Positions 41,185 through 53,963 of a DNA stretch of 64,000 bases are shown piece by piece. The stretch is from Variovorax paradoxus. GTDB lineage: Bacteria; Pseudomonadota; Gammaproteobacteria; Burkholderiales; Burkholderiaceae_C. The translations under genes and the position numbers were made by a program. Under the pieces are notes generated by a model. That model saw only the letters and a list, made by a program, of their open reading frames with translations. It was not told the origin of the DNA and did not search any database. The DNA is taken from contig NZ_JAGGNU010000034.1 in the NCBI RefSeq assembly GCF_018614915.1, positions 1 to 64,000 on the forward strand. Direction: 5' to 3'. Each line of letters begins with the position of its first letter. The first letter of the stretch is position 1.

Positions 41185-41951
41185 CGCACGCTTTGGAACT
41201 CAAGAGCCTGCGCAAGAACTTCGGCAAGACCGAGATCATCCGCGGCGTCGACCTGGCGGTGGACGCCGGCGACCGCATCGCCATCATCGGGCCCAACGGC
41301 GCCGGCAAGTCCACGCTCTTCAATCTGATCAGCGGACGCCTCGACCCCACCAGCGGCGAGGTGCTGCTCAACGGCCAGCGCATCGACGGCAAGAAACCCT
41401 TCGAGATCAACCGCCTCGGCCTCTCGCGCAGCTTCCAGATCACCAACATCTTCCCCAAGCTCAGCGTGTTCGAGAACCTGCGCTGCGGCGTGCTGTGGAG
41501 CCTGGGCTACCGCTACACCTTCCTGCGCTTTCTCTCGAATCTCGACGACGCGAACGAGCGCGCCGAGGAGCTGCTGCGCCAGGTGGGGCTCGAAAGAAAG
41601 CGCGACGTGCATGCGGTGAACCTCACCTATGCCGAGCAGCGCGCGCTGGAGATCGGCGTCACCATCGCCGGCGGCGCCAGCGTGATCCTGCTCGACGAGC
41701 CGACGGCCGGCATGAGCAAGACTGAAACCGCGCACTTCATCGCGCTCATCAAGCAGGTGACGATCGGCAAAACCCTGTTGACCGTGGAGCACGACATGGG
41801 CGTGGTGTTCGGCCTCGCCGACAAGATCGCGGTGGTGGTGTATGGCGAGGTGATCGCCTTCGACACGCCGACCGCGGTGCGCGCCAATGCGCGCGTGCAG
41901 GAGGCCTACCTGGGCTCCTCGGTCGCGGATGCGCAGGGCGGGGGACACTGA
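41181..41951 (+). CDS. livG: Liv-type ABC transporter ATPase LivG
   Basis: A 256-residue ATPase with Walker A GPNGAGKST (about 37-45), Q-loop LSRSFQITNIFPKLSVFENL, a Walker B VILLDEPTAGMS and H-loop TVEHDMGVVFGLAD. The ABC signature is unusual: the typical LSYGQQRALEI is read here as LTYAEQRALEI, with Ala-Glu in place of Gly-Gln, as seen in some Comamonadaceae Liv ATPases. Its start overlaps livM by four bases. Together with LivF it should form the nucleotide-binding pair. Confidence 0.9.
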   Translation: MTHALELKSLRKNFGKTEIIRGVDLAVDAGDRIAIIGPNGAGKSTLFNLISGRLDPTSGEVLLNGQRIDGKKPFEINRLGLSRSFQITNIFPKLSVFENLRCGVLWSLGYRYTFLRFLSNLDDANERAEELLRQVGLERKRDVHAVNLTYAEQRALEIGVTIAGGASVILLDEPTAGMSKTETAHFIALIKQVTIGKTLLTVEHDMGVVFGLADKIAVVVYGEVIAFDTPTAVRANARVQEAYLGSSVADAQGGGH

Positions 41952-41955
41952 AAAA

Positions 41956-42651
41956 ATGCTCAAGCTCCAGGACATCCACGCCTATTACGGCAAGAGCCAT
42001 GTGCTGCATGGCGTTTCGTTCAGCGTCGGCCCCGGCGAGATCGTGGCCCTGCTGGGCCGCAACGGCTCCGGCCGCTCGACCACGGCCAAGGCCATCATGG
42101 GCCTGGTGCATGCCGAGGGCGGCCTGCACTGGAAGGAAGAAGACATCCTGCGCCGCAAGGCCTACGAGATCGCCCACATGGGCATCGGCTACGTGCCCGA
42201 GAACCGCGACATCTTTCCCAAGCTCACGGTGCACCAGAACCTGCTGCTTGGGCAAAAGGGAAAAGGCAAGGGCAGCCGCTGGCAGTTCGACGACATGTAC
42301 GGCATGTTCCCGCGCCTGAAGGAGCGCCAGCACACCGAGGCCGGCGTGCTCTCGGGCGGCGAGCAGCAGATGCTCACGCTGTGCCGCACGCTGATGGGCG
42401 ACCCCGACCTGATCATCATCGACGAGCCGACCGAAGGCCTCGCGCCGAAGATCGTCCAGCTGGTGGGCCAGTACCTGCGCACGCTCAAGGACAAGGGCAT
42501 CTCGGTGCTCTTGATCGAGCAGAAGCTGACGATCGCGATGCAGATTTCCGACCGCGCGCTGGTCATGGGCCATGGCAGCATCGTGTTCGACGGCACGCCG
42601 GACAGCCTGCGTGCCGACGCCTCGACCCGCAAGGAGTGGCTCGAAGTCTGA
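41956..42651 (+). CDS. livF: Liv-type ABC transporter ATPase LivF with Walker A Arg
   Basis: A 231-residue ATPase of the LivF class, with signature LSGGEQQMLTLCRTL, Walker B LIIIDEPTEGL and the switch region LLIEQKLTIAMQ. The Walker A reads GRNGSGRSTT (34-43): the invariant lysine is replaced by Arg40. This change, if real, would impair ordinary ATP binding at that site, so LivG may supply the canonical site in an asymmetric pair. ATG 41956 follows livG after four bases; an in-frame ATG further upstream runs through the livG tail. Confidence 0.88.
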   Translation: MLKLQDIHAYYGKSHVLHGVSFSVGPGEIVALLGRNGSGRSTTAKAIMGLVHAEGGLHWKEEDILRRKAYEIAHMGIGYVPENRDIFPKLTVHQNLLLGQKGKGKGSRWQFDDMYGMFPRLKERQHTEAGVLSGGEQQMLTLCRTLMGDPDLIIIDEPTEGLAPKIVQLVGQYLRTLKDKGISVLLIEQKLTIAMQISDRALVMGHGSIVFDGTPDSLRADASTRKEWLEV

Positions 42652-42690
42652 GCGCTTCGAGCCTCTTGTCTCGGCAGCGACTGGCGCCCG

Positions 42691-42718
42691 TTGCCCGAGC
42701 GCGCGAAACGCCTAGAAT
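42691..42718 (+). promoter_or_regulatory. candidate promoter for the beta-oxidation genes
   Basis: TTGCCC (42691-42696), a 16-bp spacer and TAGAAT (42713-42718) form a reasonable sigma-70 promoter in the 177-bp gap after livF. It would start a transcript about 105 bases before the ATG of the hydratase/dehydrogenase gene, preceded by AAAGGA. Confidence 0.5.
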
Positions 42719-42828
42719 TTCGCAAAAAAGAACGTCCGTGCTTTTTAGATGCGGTGCAGCGGCGCAAGGCGCATGCTTCACTTCCACCCCGTTTTTTTCG
42801 ATCCTCTCCCATCCCAAAGGAACGCAGC

Positions 42829-44931
<2,103 letters not shown>

Positions 44932-44953
44932 CGCGACGGACCGGAAATTGGCC

Positions 44954-46426
44954 GTGATCAAACGGGTGCTGCTCGTCCTGCTGCTGGCGCTGCTCGTGCT
45001 GGCGGTGATGGTGGCGGGCAACGCATACCGCACGCCTTCGCGGCAGTTGCAGGTGCCGGCCATCCAGAAGCTCGCGGTCGACGAGAAGGCTGTGGCCGAG
45101 CGGCTCGCGGGCGCGATCCCGATCCGCACGGTGTCGAGCTTCGACAACGCGCAGCAGAACGGCGAGGAGTTCAGGAAGCTCCATGCCTACCTGGCGCAGC
45201 GCTTCCCCCGGCTGCACGCGACGCTGAAGAAGGAAGTCGTCGGCGACAACGCGCTCTTCTTCACCTGGACCGGCAGCGACCCGGCGGCCAAGCCGATCGC
45301 GCTGATGGCGCACCAGGACGTGGTGCCGATCGCGCCGGGCACCGAGAAGGCCTGGGAGGCCGACCCCTTCAGCGGCCAGATCAAGGACGGCTTCGTCTGG
45401 GGCCGCGGCACCTGGGACAACAAGGGCAACCTGCTGGCGCAGATGGAGGCCATCGAGATGCTGGTGGCCGAAGGCTTCCAGCCGCGCCAGACCGTGTACC
45501 TGGTGGCCGGGGACGACGAGGAAGTGAGCGGCCTGCGCGGCGCGAAGCCGATCGCGGAGCTCTTGAAGTCGCGCGGCGTGAAGCTCGACTGGGTGCTGGA
45601 CGAAGGCCTCTTGGTCACCGAAGGCGTGCTCGCGGGCCTCGACAAGCCGGCCGCGCTGATCGGCACGGCCGAGAAGGGCTATGGCACCTTCTTCCTCTCG
45701 CTCGACACGGCTCCGGGCCATTCGTCGATGCCGCCGCCCAGCACGGCCATCGGCAGCATGAGCGCGGCGCTCGCGAAGCTCGAAGCGAATCCGATGCCGG
45801 CATCGATCAGCGGCGTGGCGGCCGACATGTTCGGCGCCGTCGCGCCCGAAATGCGCGGCATCAACCGCATCCTGCTGTCGAACCTCTGGCTGTTCGGCCC
45901 GCTGGTACGGGCCCAGCTGGAGAAGGGCGCCAGCACCAACGCGATGCTGCGCACGACCACCGCGCTGACCATCGTGCGCGCCGGCAACAAGGACAACGTG
46001 CTGCCCGGCCGTGCCGAGGCCGCCGTCAATTTCCGCATCCTGCCCGGCGATTCGCTGGCCTCGGTGGAGGCGCACATCCGCAAGACCATCGACAACGATG
46101 CGATCGCCATCAAGGCCTACCCGGGCAACGCCGAGCCGACGCCGGTCGCGTCGTCTTCGAGCCCGAGCTACCGCACGCTCCAGATGACGGTGCAGCAGGC
46201 TTTCCCCGATGCGATCGTCGTGCCCGGGCTGTACATCGCCGCCTCGGATTCGCGGCATTTCGTGGACGTGGCGGACAACGTCTTCCGCTTCTCGCCGGTG
46301 CGCGCGCGCAGCGAGGATCTGCCGCGTTTCCACGGCACCAACGAGCGCATCTCGATCGCCAACTACGTCGAGATGATCCGCTTCTATCACCAGCTGCTGC
46401 GCAACAGCGCGCAGCCGACCTCGTAA
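44954..46426 (+). CDS. membrane-anchored M20-family metallopeptidase (PM20D1/CPS1-like)
   Basis: A 490-residue zinc hydrolase with an N-terminal membrane anchor ([20 protein letters not shown], about 5-24) that should place the catalytic domain in the periplasm. Metal-site motifs are MAHQDVVPI (His, Asp), [10 protein letters not shown] (Asp), AGDDEEVSG (catalytic Glu pair), [14 protein letters not shown] and [10 protein letters not shown] (His). The family includes PM20D1 and CPS1, which cleave N-acyl amino acids or C-terminal Gly peptides. Start is GTG 44954, or TTG 44948. It sits between beta-oxidation genes, suggesting cleavage of an amide substrate before import; that is inference. Confidence 0.85.
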   Translation: MIKRVLLVLLLALLVLAVMVAGNAYRTPSRQLQVPAIQKLAVDEKAVAERLAGAIPIRTVSSFDNAQQNGEEFRKLHAYLAQRFPRLHATLKKEVVGDNALFFTWTGSDPAAKPIALMAHQDVVPIAPGTEKAWEADPFSGQIKDGFVWGRGTWDNKGNLLAQMEAIEMLVAEGFQPRQTVYLVAGDDEEVSGLRGAKPIAELLKSRGVKLDWVLDEGLLVTEGVLAGLDKPAALIGTAEKGYGTFFLSLDTAPGHSSMPPPSTAIGSMSAALAKLEANPMPASISGVAADMFGAVAPEMRGINRILLSNLWLFGPLVRAQLEKGASTNAMLRTTTALTIVRAGNKDNVLPGRAEAAVNFRILPGDSLASVEAHIRKTIDNDAIAIKAYPGNAEPTPVASSSSPSYRTLQMTVQQAFPDAIVVPGLYIAASDSRHFVDVADNVFRFSPVRARSEDLPRFHGTNERISIANYVEMIRFYHQLLRNSAQPTS

Positions 46427-46467
46427 GCACCATTCACCATTCCTCTTATTCAATAAAGGACTTCACC

Positions 46468-47643
46468 ATGACCAGCGCCGTCATCGTCTCCACCGCCCGC
46501 ACGCCGCTCGCCAAGAGCTGGAAGGGCGCCTTCAACATGACGCACGGCGCCACGCTCGGCGGCCATGCGGTGCAGCACGCGGTGGCGCGCGCCGGCATCG
46601 AGGCCGCCGAGGTCGACGACGTGATCATGGGCTGCGCCAATCCCGAAGGTGCGACCGGCGCCAACATCGCGCGCCAGATCGCACTGCGCGCGGGCCTGCC
46701 GATCACCACCGCCGGCATGACCATCAACCGCTTCTGCTCCTCGGGCCTGCAGACCATCGCGACCGCCGCGCAGCGCATCATTGCCGGCGAGGGCGAGGTC
46801 TACGTGGCCGGCGGCGTCGAGAGCATCTCGTGCGTGCAGAACGAGATGAACAAGCACATGCTGGCCGACCCCTGGCTGGTGAAGCACAAGCCCGAGATCT
46901 ACTGGAACATGCTGCAGACGGCCGAGCAGGTCGCCAAGCGCTACGACATCGGCCGCGACGCCATGGACGAGTACGGCGCCGCGAGCCAGCAGAGGGCCGC
47001 CGCCGCGCTCGAGGCCGGCCTCTTCAAGGCCGAGATCGCGCCGATCACCGTGCTGGCCGGCGTGGCCGACCCGGTGCTGGGTCTGCGCACCAAGGAAGTC
47101 ACGGTCGAGAACGACGAGGGCATTCGCGCCGGCACCACCAAGGAAGGCATCAGCGGCATCCGCCCGGCCATTCCGGGCGGCCTGATCTCGGCGGGCAACG
47201 CCAGCCAGTTCTCCGACGGCGGCGGCGCCTGCGTGGTGGTCGACGAGAAGTACGCCGAGAAGAAGGGCCTGAAGCCGCTCGGCCGCTTCCTCGGCTTCGC
47301 GGTCGCGGGCTGCGAGCCCGACGAGATGGGCATCGGCCCGGTGTTCGCGATCCCCAAGGTGCTGAAGCGCCTGGGCCTCAAGGTCGGCGACATCGACCTG
47401 TGGGAGCTCAACGAAGCCTTCGCGGTGCAGGTGATCTACTGCCGCGACAAGCTCGGCATCCCGGGCGACCGCCTGAACGTGAACGGCGGCGCCATCGCCG
47501 TCGGTCACCCCTACGGCGTGAGCGGCCAGCGCCTGACCGGCCATGCGCTGATCGAGGGCAAGCGCCGCGGCGCGAAGAAGGTGGTCGTCACGATGTGTAT
47601 TGGCGGCGGCATGGGCGCTGCGGGCGTGTTCGAAGTCCTTTGA
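46468..47643 (+). CDS. acetyl-CoA C-acyltransferase (thiolase)
   Basis: A 391-residue thiolase that cleaves 3-ketoacyl-CoA with CoA to acetyl-CoA and a shortened acyl-CoA. The acyl-accepting nucleophile is Cys90 in [13 protein letters not shown]. The C-terminal motifs [20 protein letters not shown] (His) and [17 protein letters not shown] (second Cys) are intact. AAAGGA with an A/T leader precedes the ATG. Its position after the bifunctional hydratase/dehydrogenase and the M20 peptidase completes the beta-oxidation cycle. Confidence 0.93.
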   Translation: MTSAVIVSTARTPLAKSWKGAFNMTHGATLGGHAVQHAVARAGIEAAEVDDVIMGCANPEGATGANIARQIALRAGLPITTAGMTINRFCSSGLQTIATAAQRIIAGEGEVYVAGGVESISCVQNEMNKHMLADPWLVKHKPEIYWNMLQTAEQVAKRYDIGRDAMDEYGAASQQRAAAALEAGLFKAEIAPITVLAGVADPVLGLRTKEVTVENDEGIRAGTTKEGISGIRPAIPGGLISAGNASQFSDGGGACVVVDEKYAEKKGLKPLGRFLGFAVAGCEPDEMGIGPVFAIPKVLKRLGLKVGDIDLWELNEAFAVQVIYCRDKLGIPGDRLNVNGGAIAVGHPYGVSGQRLTGHALIEGKRRGAKKVVVTMCIGGGMGAAGVFEVL

Positions 47644-47677
47644 AGCCTCTGCCGGAGGCCGAACCGAGAGTCACGCC

Positions 47678-49509
<1,832 letters not shown>

Positions 49510-49510
<1 letters not shown>

Positions 49511-49701
49511 TGGCCGTCAAACCCCACGCCACGCTCGAAAAATGGATTTGGATCCTGATCTATGGTGGCCTCTTCTTGCTGATTCTCGGCATCGCCACCG
49601 GCCGCTCCGACGGGACCCTGGGCTGGGCCATGGCCGTTCCGGGCGTGCTCGTGGCCCTCGTCGGCGTGCTCCTCATCTACGTTCGTTCCCGCCTCAAGTA
49701 A
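49510..49701 (+). CDS. small two-helix membrane protein (63 aa)
   Basis: The stop of the acyl-CoA dehydrogenase (49508-49510) and this ATG (49510-49512) overlap by one base, a coupled arrangement. The 63-residue product has two hydrophobic helices (about 13-29 and 39-58) separated by a short turn GRSDGTLGW, with a basic C terminus SRLK. No family is recognised. It might anchor or assist a membrane enzyme of the pathway. The start codon and tight spacing make it a likely real gene. Confidence 0.65.
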
Positions 49702-49713
49702 CAGGATCCGGCC

Positions 49714-49998
49714 ATGATCAAGCACATCGTCATGTGGAAGCTCAAGGACCCGGCCAAGGCCGCGCTGTTCAAGGAAAAGCTCGACAGCTGCCAGGGCCTG
49801 GTGCCCGGCATGCGGCAGTTCGAGGTCGCCGTGCGCACGCCGGGCCTGGAAGCCAACTGCGACGTCGTTTTGTGCTCGGCCTTCGACGACGCAGCTGCGC
49901 TCAAGGAATATCTCGAGCATCCGAAGCACGTCGAAGTCTCGTCACTCCTCGGCACGCTGCGCGAATCGCGCAGCGTGCTCGACTATCAAACCTCCTGA
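49714..49998 (+). CDS. Dabb-domain (stress-responsive alpha/beta barrel) protein
   Basis: A 94-residue dimeric alpha-beta barrel protein. The opening MIKHIVMWKLKDPAKAALFK and the VPGMRQFEVAVRT and YLEHPKHVEVSSLL segments are typical of Dabb domains. Members are small, often with stress or catabolic roles, and sometimes enzymatic. It lies within the beta-oxidation run, 12 bp after the two-helix gene and 13 bp before an SDR gene. The specific reaction is unknown. Confidence 0.82.
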   Translation: MIKHIVMWKLKDPAKAALFKEKLDSCQGLVPGMRQFEVAVRTPGLEANCDVVLCSAFDDAAALKEYLEHPKHVEVSSLLGTLRESRSVLDYQTS

Positions 49999-50011
49999 GC
50001 GAAAGAACACC

Positions 50012-50806
50012 ATGACCGCACGCACTTTCCAGAAACTGTTCGACCTCAGCGGCAAGACCGCGCTCGTCACCGGCGGCTCGCGCGGGCTGGGTTTGCAGAT
50101 GGCCCACGCGCTCGGCGAGGCCGGCGCGAAGGTCATGCTGAGTTCGCGCAAGGCCGACGATCTGGAGCAGGCCGCCGCCGAGCTGCAGGCCGCGGGCATC
50201 GACGCCCGCTGGATCGCCGCCGACTGCTCGAAGGAGGAAGACACGCGCCGCCTGGCCGATGAAACCCTCGAACGCATGGGCGCGGTCGACATCCTGGTCA
50301 ACAACGCGGGCGCCAGCTGGGGCGCCCCGGCCGAAGACCATCCGGTCGAGGCCTGGGACAAGGTGATGAACCTCAACGTGCGCGGCTATTTCATCCTCGC
50401 GCAGCAGATCGCGCGCGGCTACATGATCCCTAAGAAGAGCGGCCGCATCATCAACATCGCATCCATCGCGGGCCTGAACGGCAATCCGCCGGAGATGCAG
50501 ACCCTGGCCTACAACACCTCCAAGAGCGCCGTGATCGGCTTCACCCACACGCTGGCGGCCGAATGGGGCAAGTACAACATCAACGTCAACGCCATCTGCC
50601 CCGGCTTCTTCATGACCAAGATGGCAGCCGGGCTCATCAAGTCGATCGGCGAGGACAAGATGGCCTCGCATGCGCCGCTGGGCCGCCTCGGCGACGAGGA
50701 AGACCTGAAGGGCGTCACGCTGCTGTACGCGAGCGATGCCGGAAAGCACATCACCGGCCAGTGGCTCGCCGTCGACGGCGGCGTGAGCGTGGTGCTCGGA
50801 GCCTGA
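50012..50806 (+). CDS. short-chain dehydrogenase/reductase
   Basis: A 264-residue SDR with the nucleotide-binding motif TGGSRGLGLQMA (about 19-30), NNAGASWGAPAE, the catalytic Tyr/Lys in YNTSKSAVIGF (about 168-178), a preceding serine in INIASIAGLNG and the C-terminal HITGQWLAVDGG. It probably acts on a hydroxyacyl, keto or alcohol intermediate of the pathway. Gluconate-5-dehydrogenase-like proteins share this pattern, so the substrate is uncertain. The thioesterase follows after two bases. Confidence 0.87.
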   Translation: MTARTFQKLFDLSGKTALVTGGSRGLGLQMAHALGEAGAKVMLSSRKADDLEQAAAELQAAGIDARWIAADCSKEEDTRRLADETLERMGAVDILVNNAGASWGAPAEDHPVEAWDKVMNLNVRGYFILAQQIARGYMIPKKSGRIINIASIAGLNGNPPEMQTLAYNTSKSAVIGFTHTLAAEWGKYNINVNAICPGFFMTKMAAGLIKSIGEDKMASHAPLGRLGDEEDLKGVTLLYASDAGKHITGQWLAVDGGVSVVLGA

Positions 50807-50808
50807 GT

Positions 50809-51258
50809 GTGGACGACATCAACGTCCGCTCCTACACCAGCCAGATCCCGTTCGCGCGGCATCTGGGCTTCGAGCTCACCAGGTTCGAGGGCGGCGAATC
50901 CGAGATCCGCTACACGGCGAGGCCGGAGCACCTCAACACCTTCGACGTGACCCATGGCGGCGCCTGCATGACGCTGCTCGACATCACGATGGCCGCGGCC
51001 GCGCGCAGCCAGACGCCGGAAATGGGTGTGGTCACGATCGAGATGAAGACCAGCTTCATGCAGCCCTCGGTCGGCCCCCTGCATGCACGCGGCAAGCTGA
51101 TTCACCGCACCGCGACGATGGCCTTCGTCGAAGCGCAGATCTTCGACGAGCAGGAGCGCGTCTGCGCCCATGCCACCGGCACCTTCAAGTACGTGAAGCG
51201 GCGCCTGCCCACCGGTCCCGGCAGTGCGAACGCCATGCGGCCTCCTTCCACCGACTAG
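50809..51258 (+). CDS. hotdog-fold thioesterase (PaaI-like)
   Basis: A 149-residue hotdog-fold protein. The start is a GTG, two bases after the SDR stop; the frame runs upstream only through that gene. The hotdog helix is NTFDVTHGGACMTLLDITMA (about 43-62), and VVTIEMKTSFMQPSVGPLHA is the usual edge strand. PaaI-like thioesterases hydrolyse stalled acyl-CoA esters and release CoA, a fitting role in this operon. A 10-bp gap leads to the oxidoreductase. Confidence 0.87.
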   Translation: MDDINVRSYTSQIPFARHLGFELTRFEGGESEIRYTARPEHLNTFDVTHGGACMTLLDITMAAAARSQTPEMGVVTIEMKTSFMQPSVGPLHARGKLIHRTATMAFVEAQIFDEQERVCAHATGTFKYVKRRLPTGPGSANAMRPPSTD

Positions 51259-51268
51259 AGACACTCCC

Positions 51269-52285
51269 ATGCCCGTCAACAGACAGCAACTGCTCGACAA
51301 CCGCCCCGAGGGCGAGGCCGTCGCATCCAACTTCAAGCTCGTGAGCACCGAGACGCCCGCGCTCAAGGACAACGAGGTGCTGGTGCGCCATCACTACATG
51401 AGCCTGGACCCGTACATGCGCGGCCGCATGAACGATGCCAAGAGCTACGCGCAGCCGCAGCCGCTCGGCCAGGTGATGCAGGGCGGCATTGCCGGCGAGG
51501 TGGTCGAGAGCCGCAACCCCAAGTACGCCGTGGGCGACAAGGTGGTCGGCTTCGGCGGCTGGCAGGAATACAGCGTGGTCGATGCCTCGCTGCCCGGCGC
51601 GCTGAAGAAGGTCGACACCACGCACGTGCCGCTCTCGCACTACCTCGGCGCGGTCGGCATGCCTGGCGTCACGGCCTGGTACGGGCTGGTGAAGATCATC
51701 GACCCCAAGCCCGGCGAGACCCTGGTCGTCACGGCCGCCAGCGGCGCGGTGGGCAGTGCCTTCGGTGCGCTGGCCAAGGCGCGCGGCTGCCGCGTGGTCG
51801 GCATCGCAGGCGGCGCGGAGAAGTGCAGGTACGTGACCGAGGAGCTCGGCTTCGATGCCTGCATCGACTACCGGCAGCACCCCGATGTCAAGAGCATGAG
51901 CACGGCGCTCAAGGAAGCCTGCCCCAAGGGCATCGACGGCTACTTCGAGAACGTCGGCGGCTACATCTTCGATGCGGTCCTGCTGCGCGCCAACGCCTTC
52001 GCGCGCGTCGCGCTGTGCGGCATGATCGCCGGCTACGACGGGCAGCCGCTGCCGCTGGCCAACCCGGCCCTGTTCCTCATCAACCGGATGAAGCTCGAAG
52101 GCTTCATCGTCAGCGAGCACATGGAAGTCTGGCCCGAAGCGCTGGCCGAGCTGGGCCAGCTGGTGGCCACCGGCAAGCTCAGGCCGCGCGAGTCGATCGC
52201 CCAGGGCATCGAGTCGGCGCCCGAGGCTTTCCTCGGCCTGCTCAAGGGCAGGAATTTCGGCAAGCAACTGGTGAAACTCATCTAG
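51269..52285 (+). CDS. NADP-dependent medium-chain oxidoreductase (CurA/YncB-like)
   Basis: A 338-residue zinc-independent MDR enzyme. It starts MPVNRQQLLDNRPEGEA, has the YMSLDPYMRGRM segment of the CurA/leukotriene B4 dehydrogenase group, the nucleotide motif TAASGAVGSAFGALAK (about 152-167) and FENVGGYIFDAVL. It likely reduces an enone or a 2-alkenal product. The frame upstream of ATG 51269 is part of the thioesterase gene and not conserved. It is followed by the AidB-like gene after 24 bp. Confidence 0.88.
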   Translation: MPVNRQQLLDNRPEGEAVASNFKLVSTETPALKDNEVLVRHHYMSLDPYMRGRMNDAKSYAQPQPLGQVMQGGIAGEVVESRNPKYAVGDKVVGFGGWQEYSVVDASLPGALKKVDTTHVPLSHYLGAVGMPGVTAWYGLVKIIDPKPGETLVVTAASGAVGSAFGALAKARGCRVVGIAGGAEKCRYVTEELGFDACIDYRQHPDVKSMSTALKEACPKGIDGYFENVGGYIFDAVLLRANAFARVALCGMIAGYDGQPLPLANPALFLINRMKLEGFIVSEHMEVWPEALAELGQLVATGKLRPRESIAQGIESAPEAFLGLLKGRNFGKQLVKLI

Positions 52286-52309
52286 GCAAAAAGCGCAAGG
52301 AGGCCGGCG

Positions 52310-53941
52310 ATGGACATCACGACGCACGAGGTCTTCAACCAGCCGGCCCCGCTGGCCGGCTACAACCTGTTCGAAACCAACCGGCCGCTGCGCGATGCGC
52401 TGAAGTTCAACGCGCCGCAACTGCAGCTCGCGCCGCTGGAGCACCTGGGCGAGGCGATCGGCTCGGTCGAGATGCAGACCCATGCGCGGCTCGCCAACAC
52501 GAACCCGCCGGTGCTGCACACGCACGACCGCTTCGGCCGGCGCATCGACGAGGTGGAGTTCCATCCGAGCTACCACGCGCTGATGAAGGCGGCGGTGGGG
52601 GCGGGATTGCACGGCACGCCCTGGGGGAGCCCCCACGTCCAGCGCGCCGCCGGCTTCATGCTCTTCACCGAGCTCGAAGCCTCGGTGTTGTGCCCGATCT
52701 CGATGAGCTACGCCGTCACGCCCGCACTGCGCGGCAACGCGGCCGTCCATGCCGATTGGGCCCCCAAGCTCGCGAGCCTCTGGTACGACCCGGCGCTCAA
52801 GCCCTGGCGCGACAAGCCCGGCGTCACCATGGGCATGGGCATGACCGAGAAGCAGGGCGGCTCGGACGTGCGGGCCAACACCACGCGCGCCGTCCGTGCC
52901 GCCAGCGACGGCTGGGGCGAGCGCTACGAGATCACCGGCCACAAGTGGTTCTTCTCCGCGCCGATGTGCGATGCCTTCCTGGTGCTGGCGCAGGCGCCGG
53001 CCGGCCTCTCGTGCTTCTTCCTGCCGCGCGTGCTGCCCGACGGCAGCCGCAATGCCATCCACATCCAGCGCCTGAAGGACAAGCTCGGCAACAAGGCCAA
53101 TGCCAGCTCCGAGGTCGAATTCCATGGCGCCAGCGCCTGGCTGGTAGGGAAAGAGGGCCGCGGCATTCCGCAGATCCTCGAGATGGGCACGATGACGCGG
53201 CTCGACTGCGCCCTGGGCACCAGCGGCCTGATGCGCCAGGCGCTCAGCCTGGCCCTGCATCACACCGCGCAGCGCCAGGCCTTCGGCAAGCCGCTCATCG
53301 AACAGCCGCTGATGAAGAACGTGCTGGCCGATCTGGCGCTCGAAAGCGAGGCCGCCACCTCGCTCGCCATCCGCCTCGCGCGCGCCTTCGATCACCCGCA
53401 GGATGAACACGAGCGCCTGATGGCGCGCCTGCTCACGCCGGTGGCCAAGTTCTGGATCTGCAAGCGCGGCAGCCACTTCGCGCAGGAGGCGATGGAGTGC
53501 CTCGGCGGCAACGGCTATGTGGAGGAGGGCGGCGAAGGCGTGATGGCGCGCGTCTACCGCGAGATGCCGCTCAACTCGATCTGGGAGGGCGCCGGCAACA
53601 TCATGGCGCTCGACCTGCTGCGCGGGCTGCGCAAAGGCGACGCGGTCGCTGCGCTGGCGCACGAACTCGCGCCGGCGCGCGGCACCGATCCCGCGCTCGA
53701 CCGCCTGGCCGATGCGCTGCCCGCGCGCATCGAGGCGATGGCCACCGAGGCCGAGGCGCGCCGCCTCGCGCAGGACGTGGCGCTCGCGGTGCAGGCTGCG
53801 CTGCTGGTACGGACTGCGCCGTCCGCCGTGGCGGGCGCCTTCTGCGCATCGCGCCTCGGCGGCGACTGGGGCCACGCCTTCGGCACCCTGGGCGCGGGCA
53901 CCGATTTCGACTCGATCATCGCGCGTGCACGGCCGCATTGA
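52310..53941 (+). CDS. AidB-like acyl-CoA dehydrogenase
   Basis: A 543-residue acyl-CoA dehydrogenase homologue of the AidB/isovaleryl-CoA group. The N-terminal NQPAPLAGYNLFETNRPLRD is an AidB hallmark. FAD-region motifs are GMGMTEKQGGSDVRANTTR and GHKWFFSAPMCDAF, and the C-terminal core contains AMECLGGNGYVEEGGEGVM and the Arg/Glu-rich tail. E. coli AidB is linked to alkylation stress and DNA binding rather than core catabolism, so its presence here alongside a typical acyl-CoA dehydrogenase may mean a second substrate class. Confidence 0.88.
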   Translation: MDITTHEVFNQPAPLAGYNLFETNRPLRDALKFNAPQLQLAPLEHLGEAIGSVEMQTHARLANTNPPVLHTHDRFGRRIDEVEFHPSYHALMKAAVGAGLHGTPWGSPHVQRAAGFMLFTELEASVLCPISMSYAVTPALRGNAAVHADWAPKLASLWYDPALKPWRDKPGVTMGMGMTEKQGGSDVRANTTRAVRAASDGWGERYEITGHKWFFSAPMCDAFLVLAQAPAGLSCFFLPRVLPDGSRNAIHIQRLKDKLGNKANASSEVEFHGASAWLVGKEGRGIPQILEMGTMTRLDCALGTSGLMRQALSLALHHTAQRQAFGKPLIEQPLMKNVLADLALESEAATSLAIRLARAFDHPQDEHERLMARLLTPVAKFWICKRGSHFAQEAMECLGGNGYVEEGGEGVMARVYREMPLNSIWEGAGNIMALDLLRGLRKGDAVAALAHELAPARGTDPALDRLADALPARIEAMATEAEARRLAQDVALAVQAALLVRTAPSAVAGAFCASRLGGDWGHAFGTLGAGTDFDSIIARARPH

Positions 53942-53963
53942 CGCGGACACCCGAAGGACCCTC

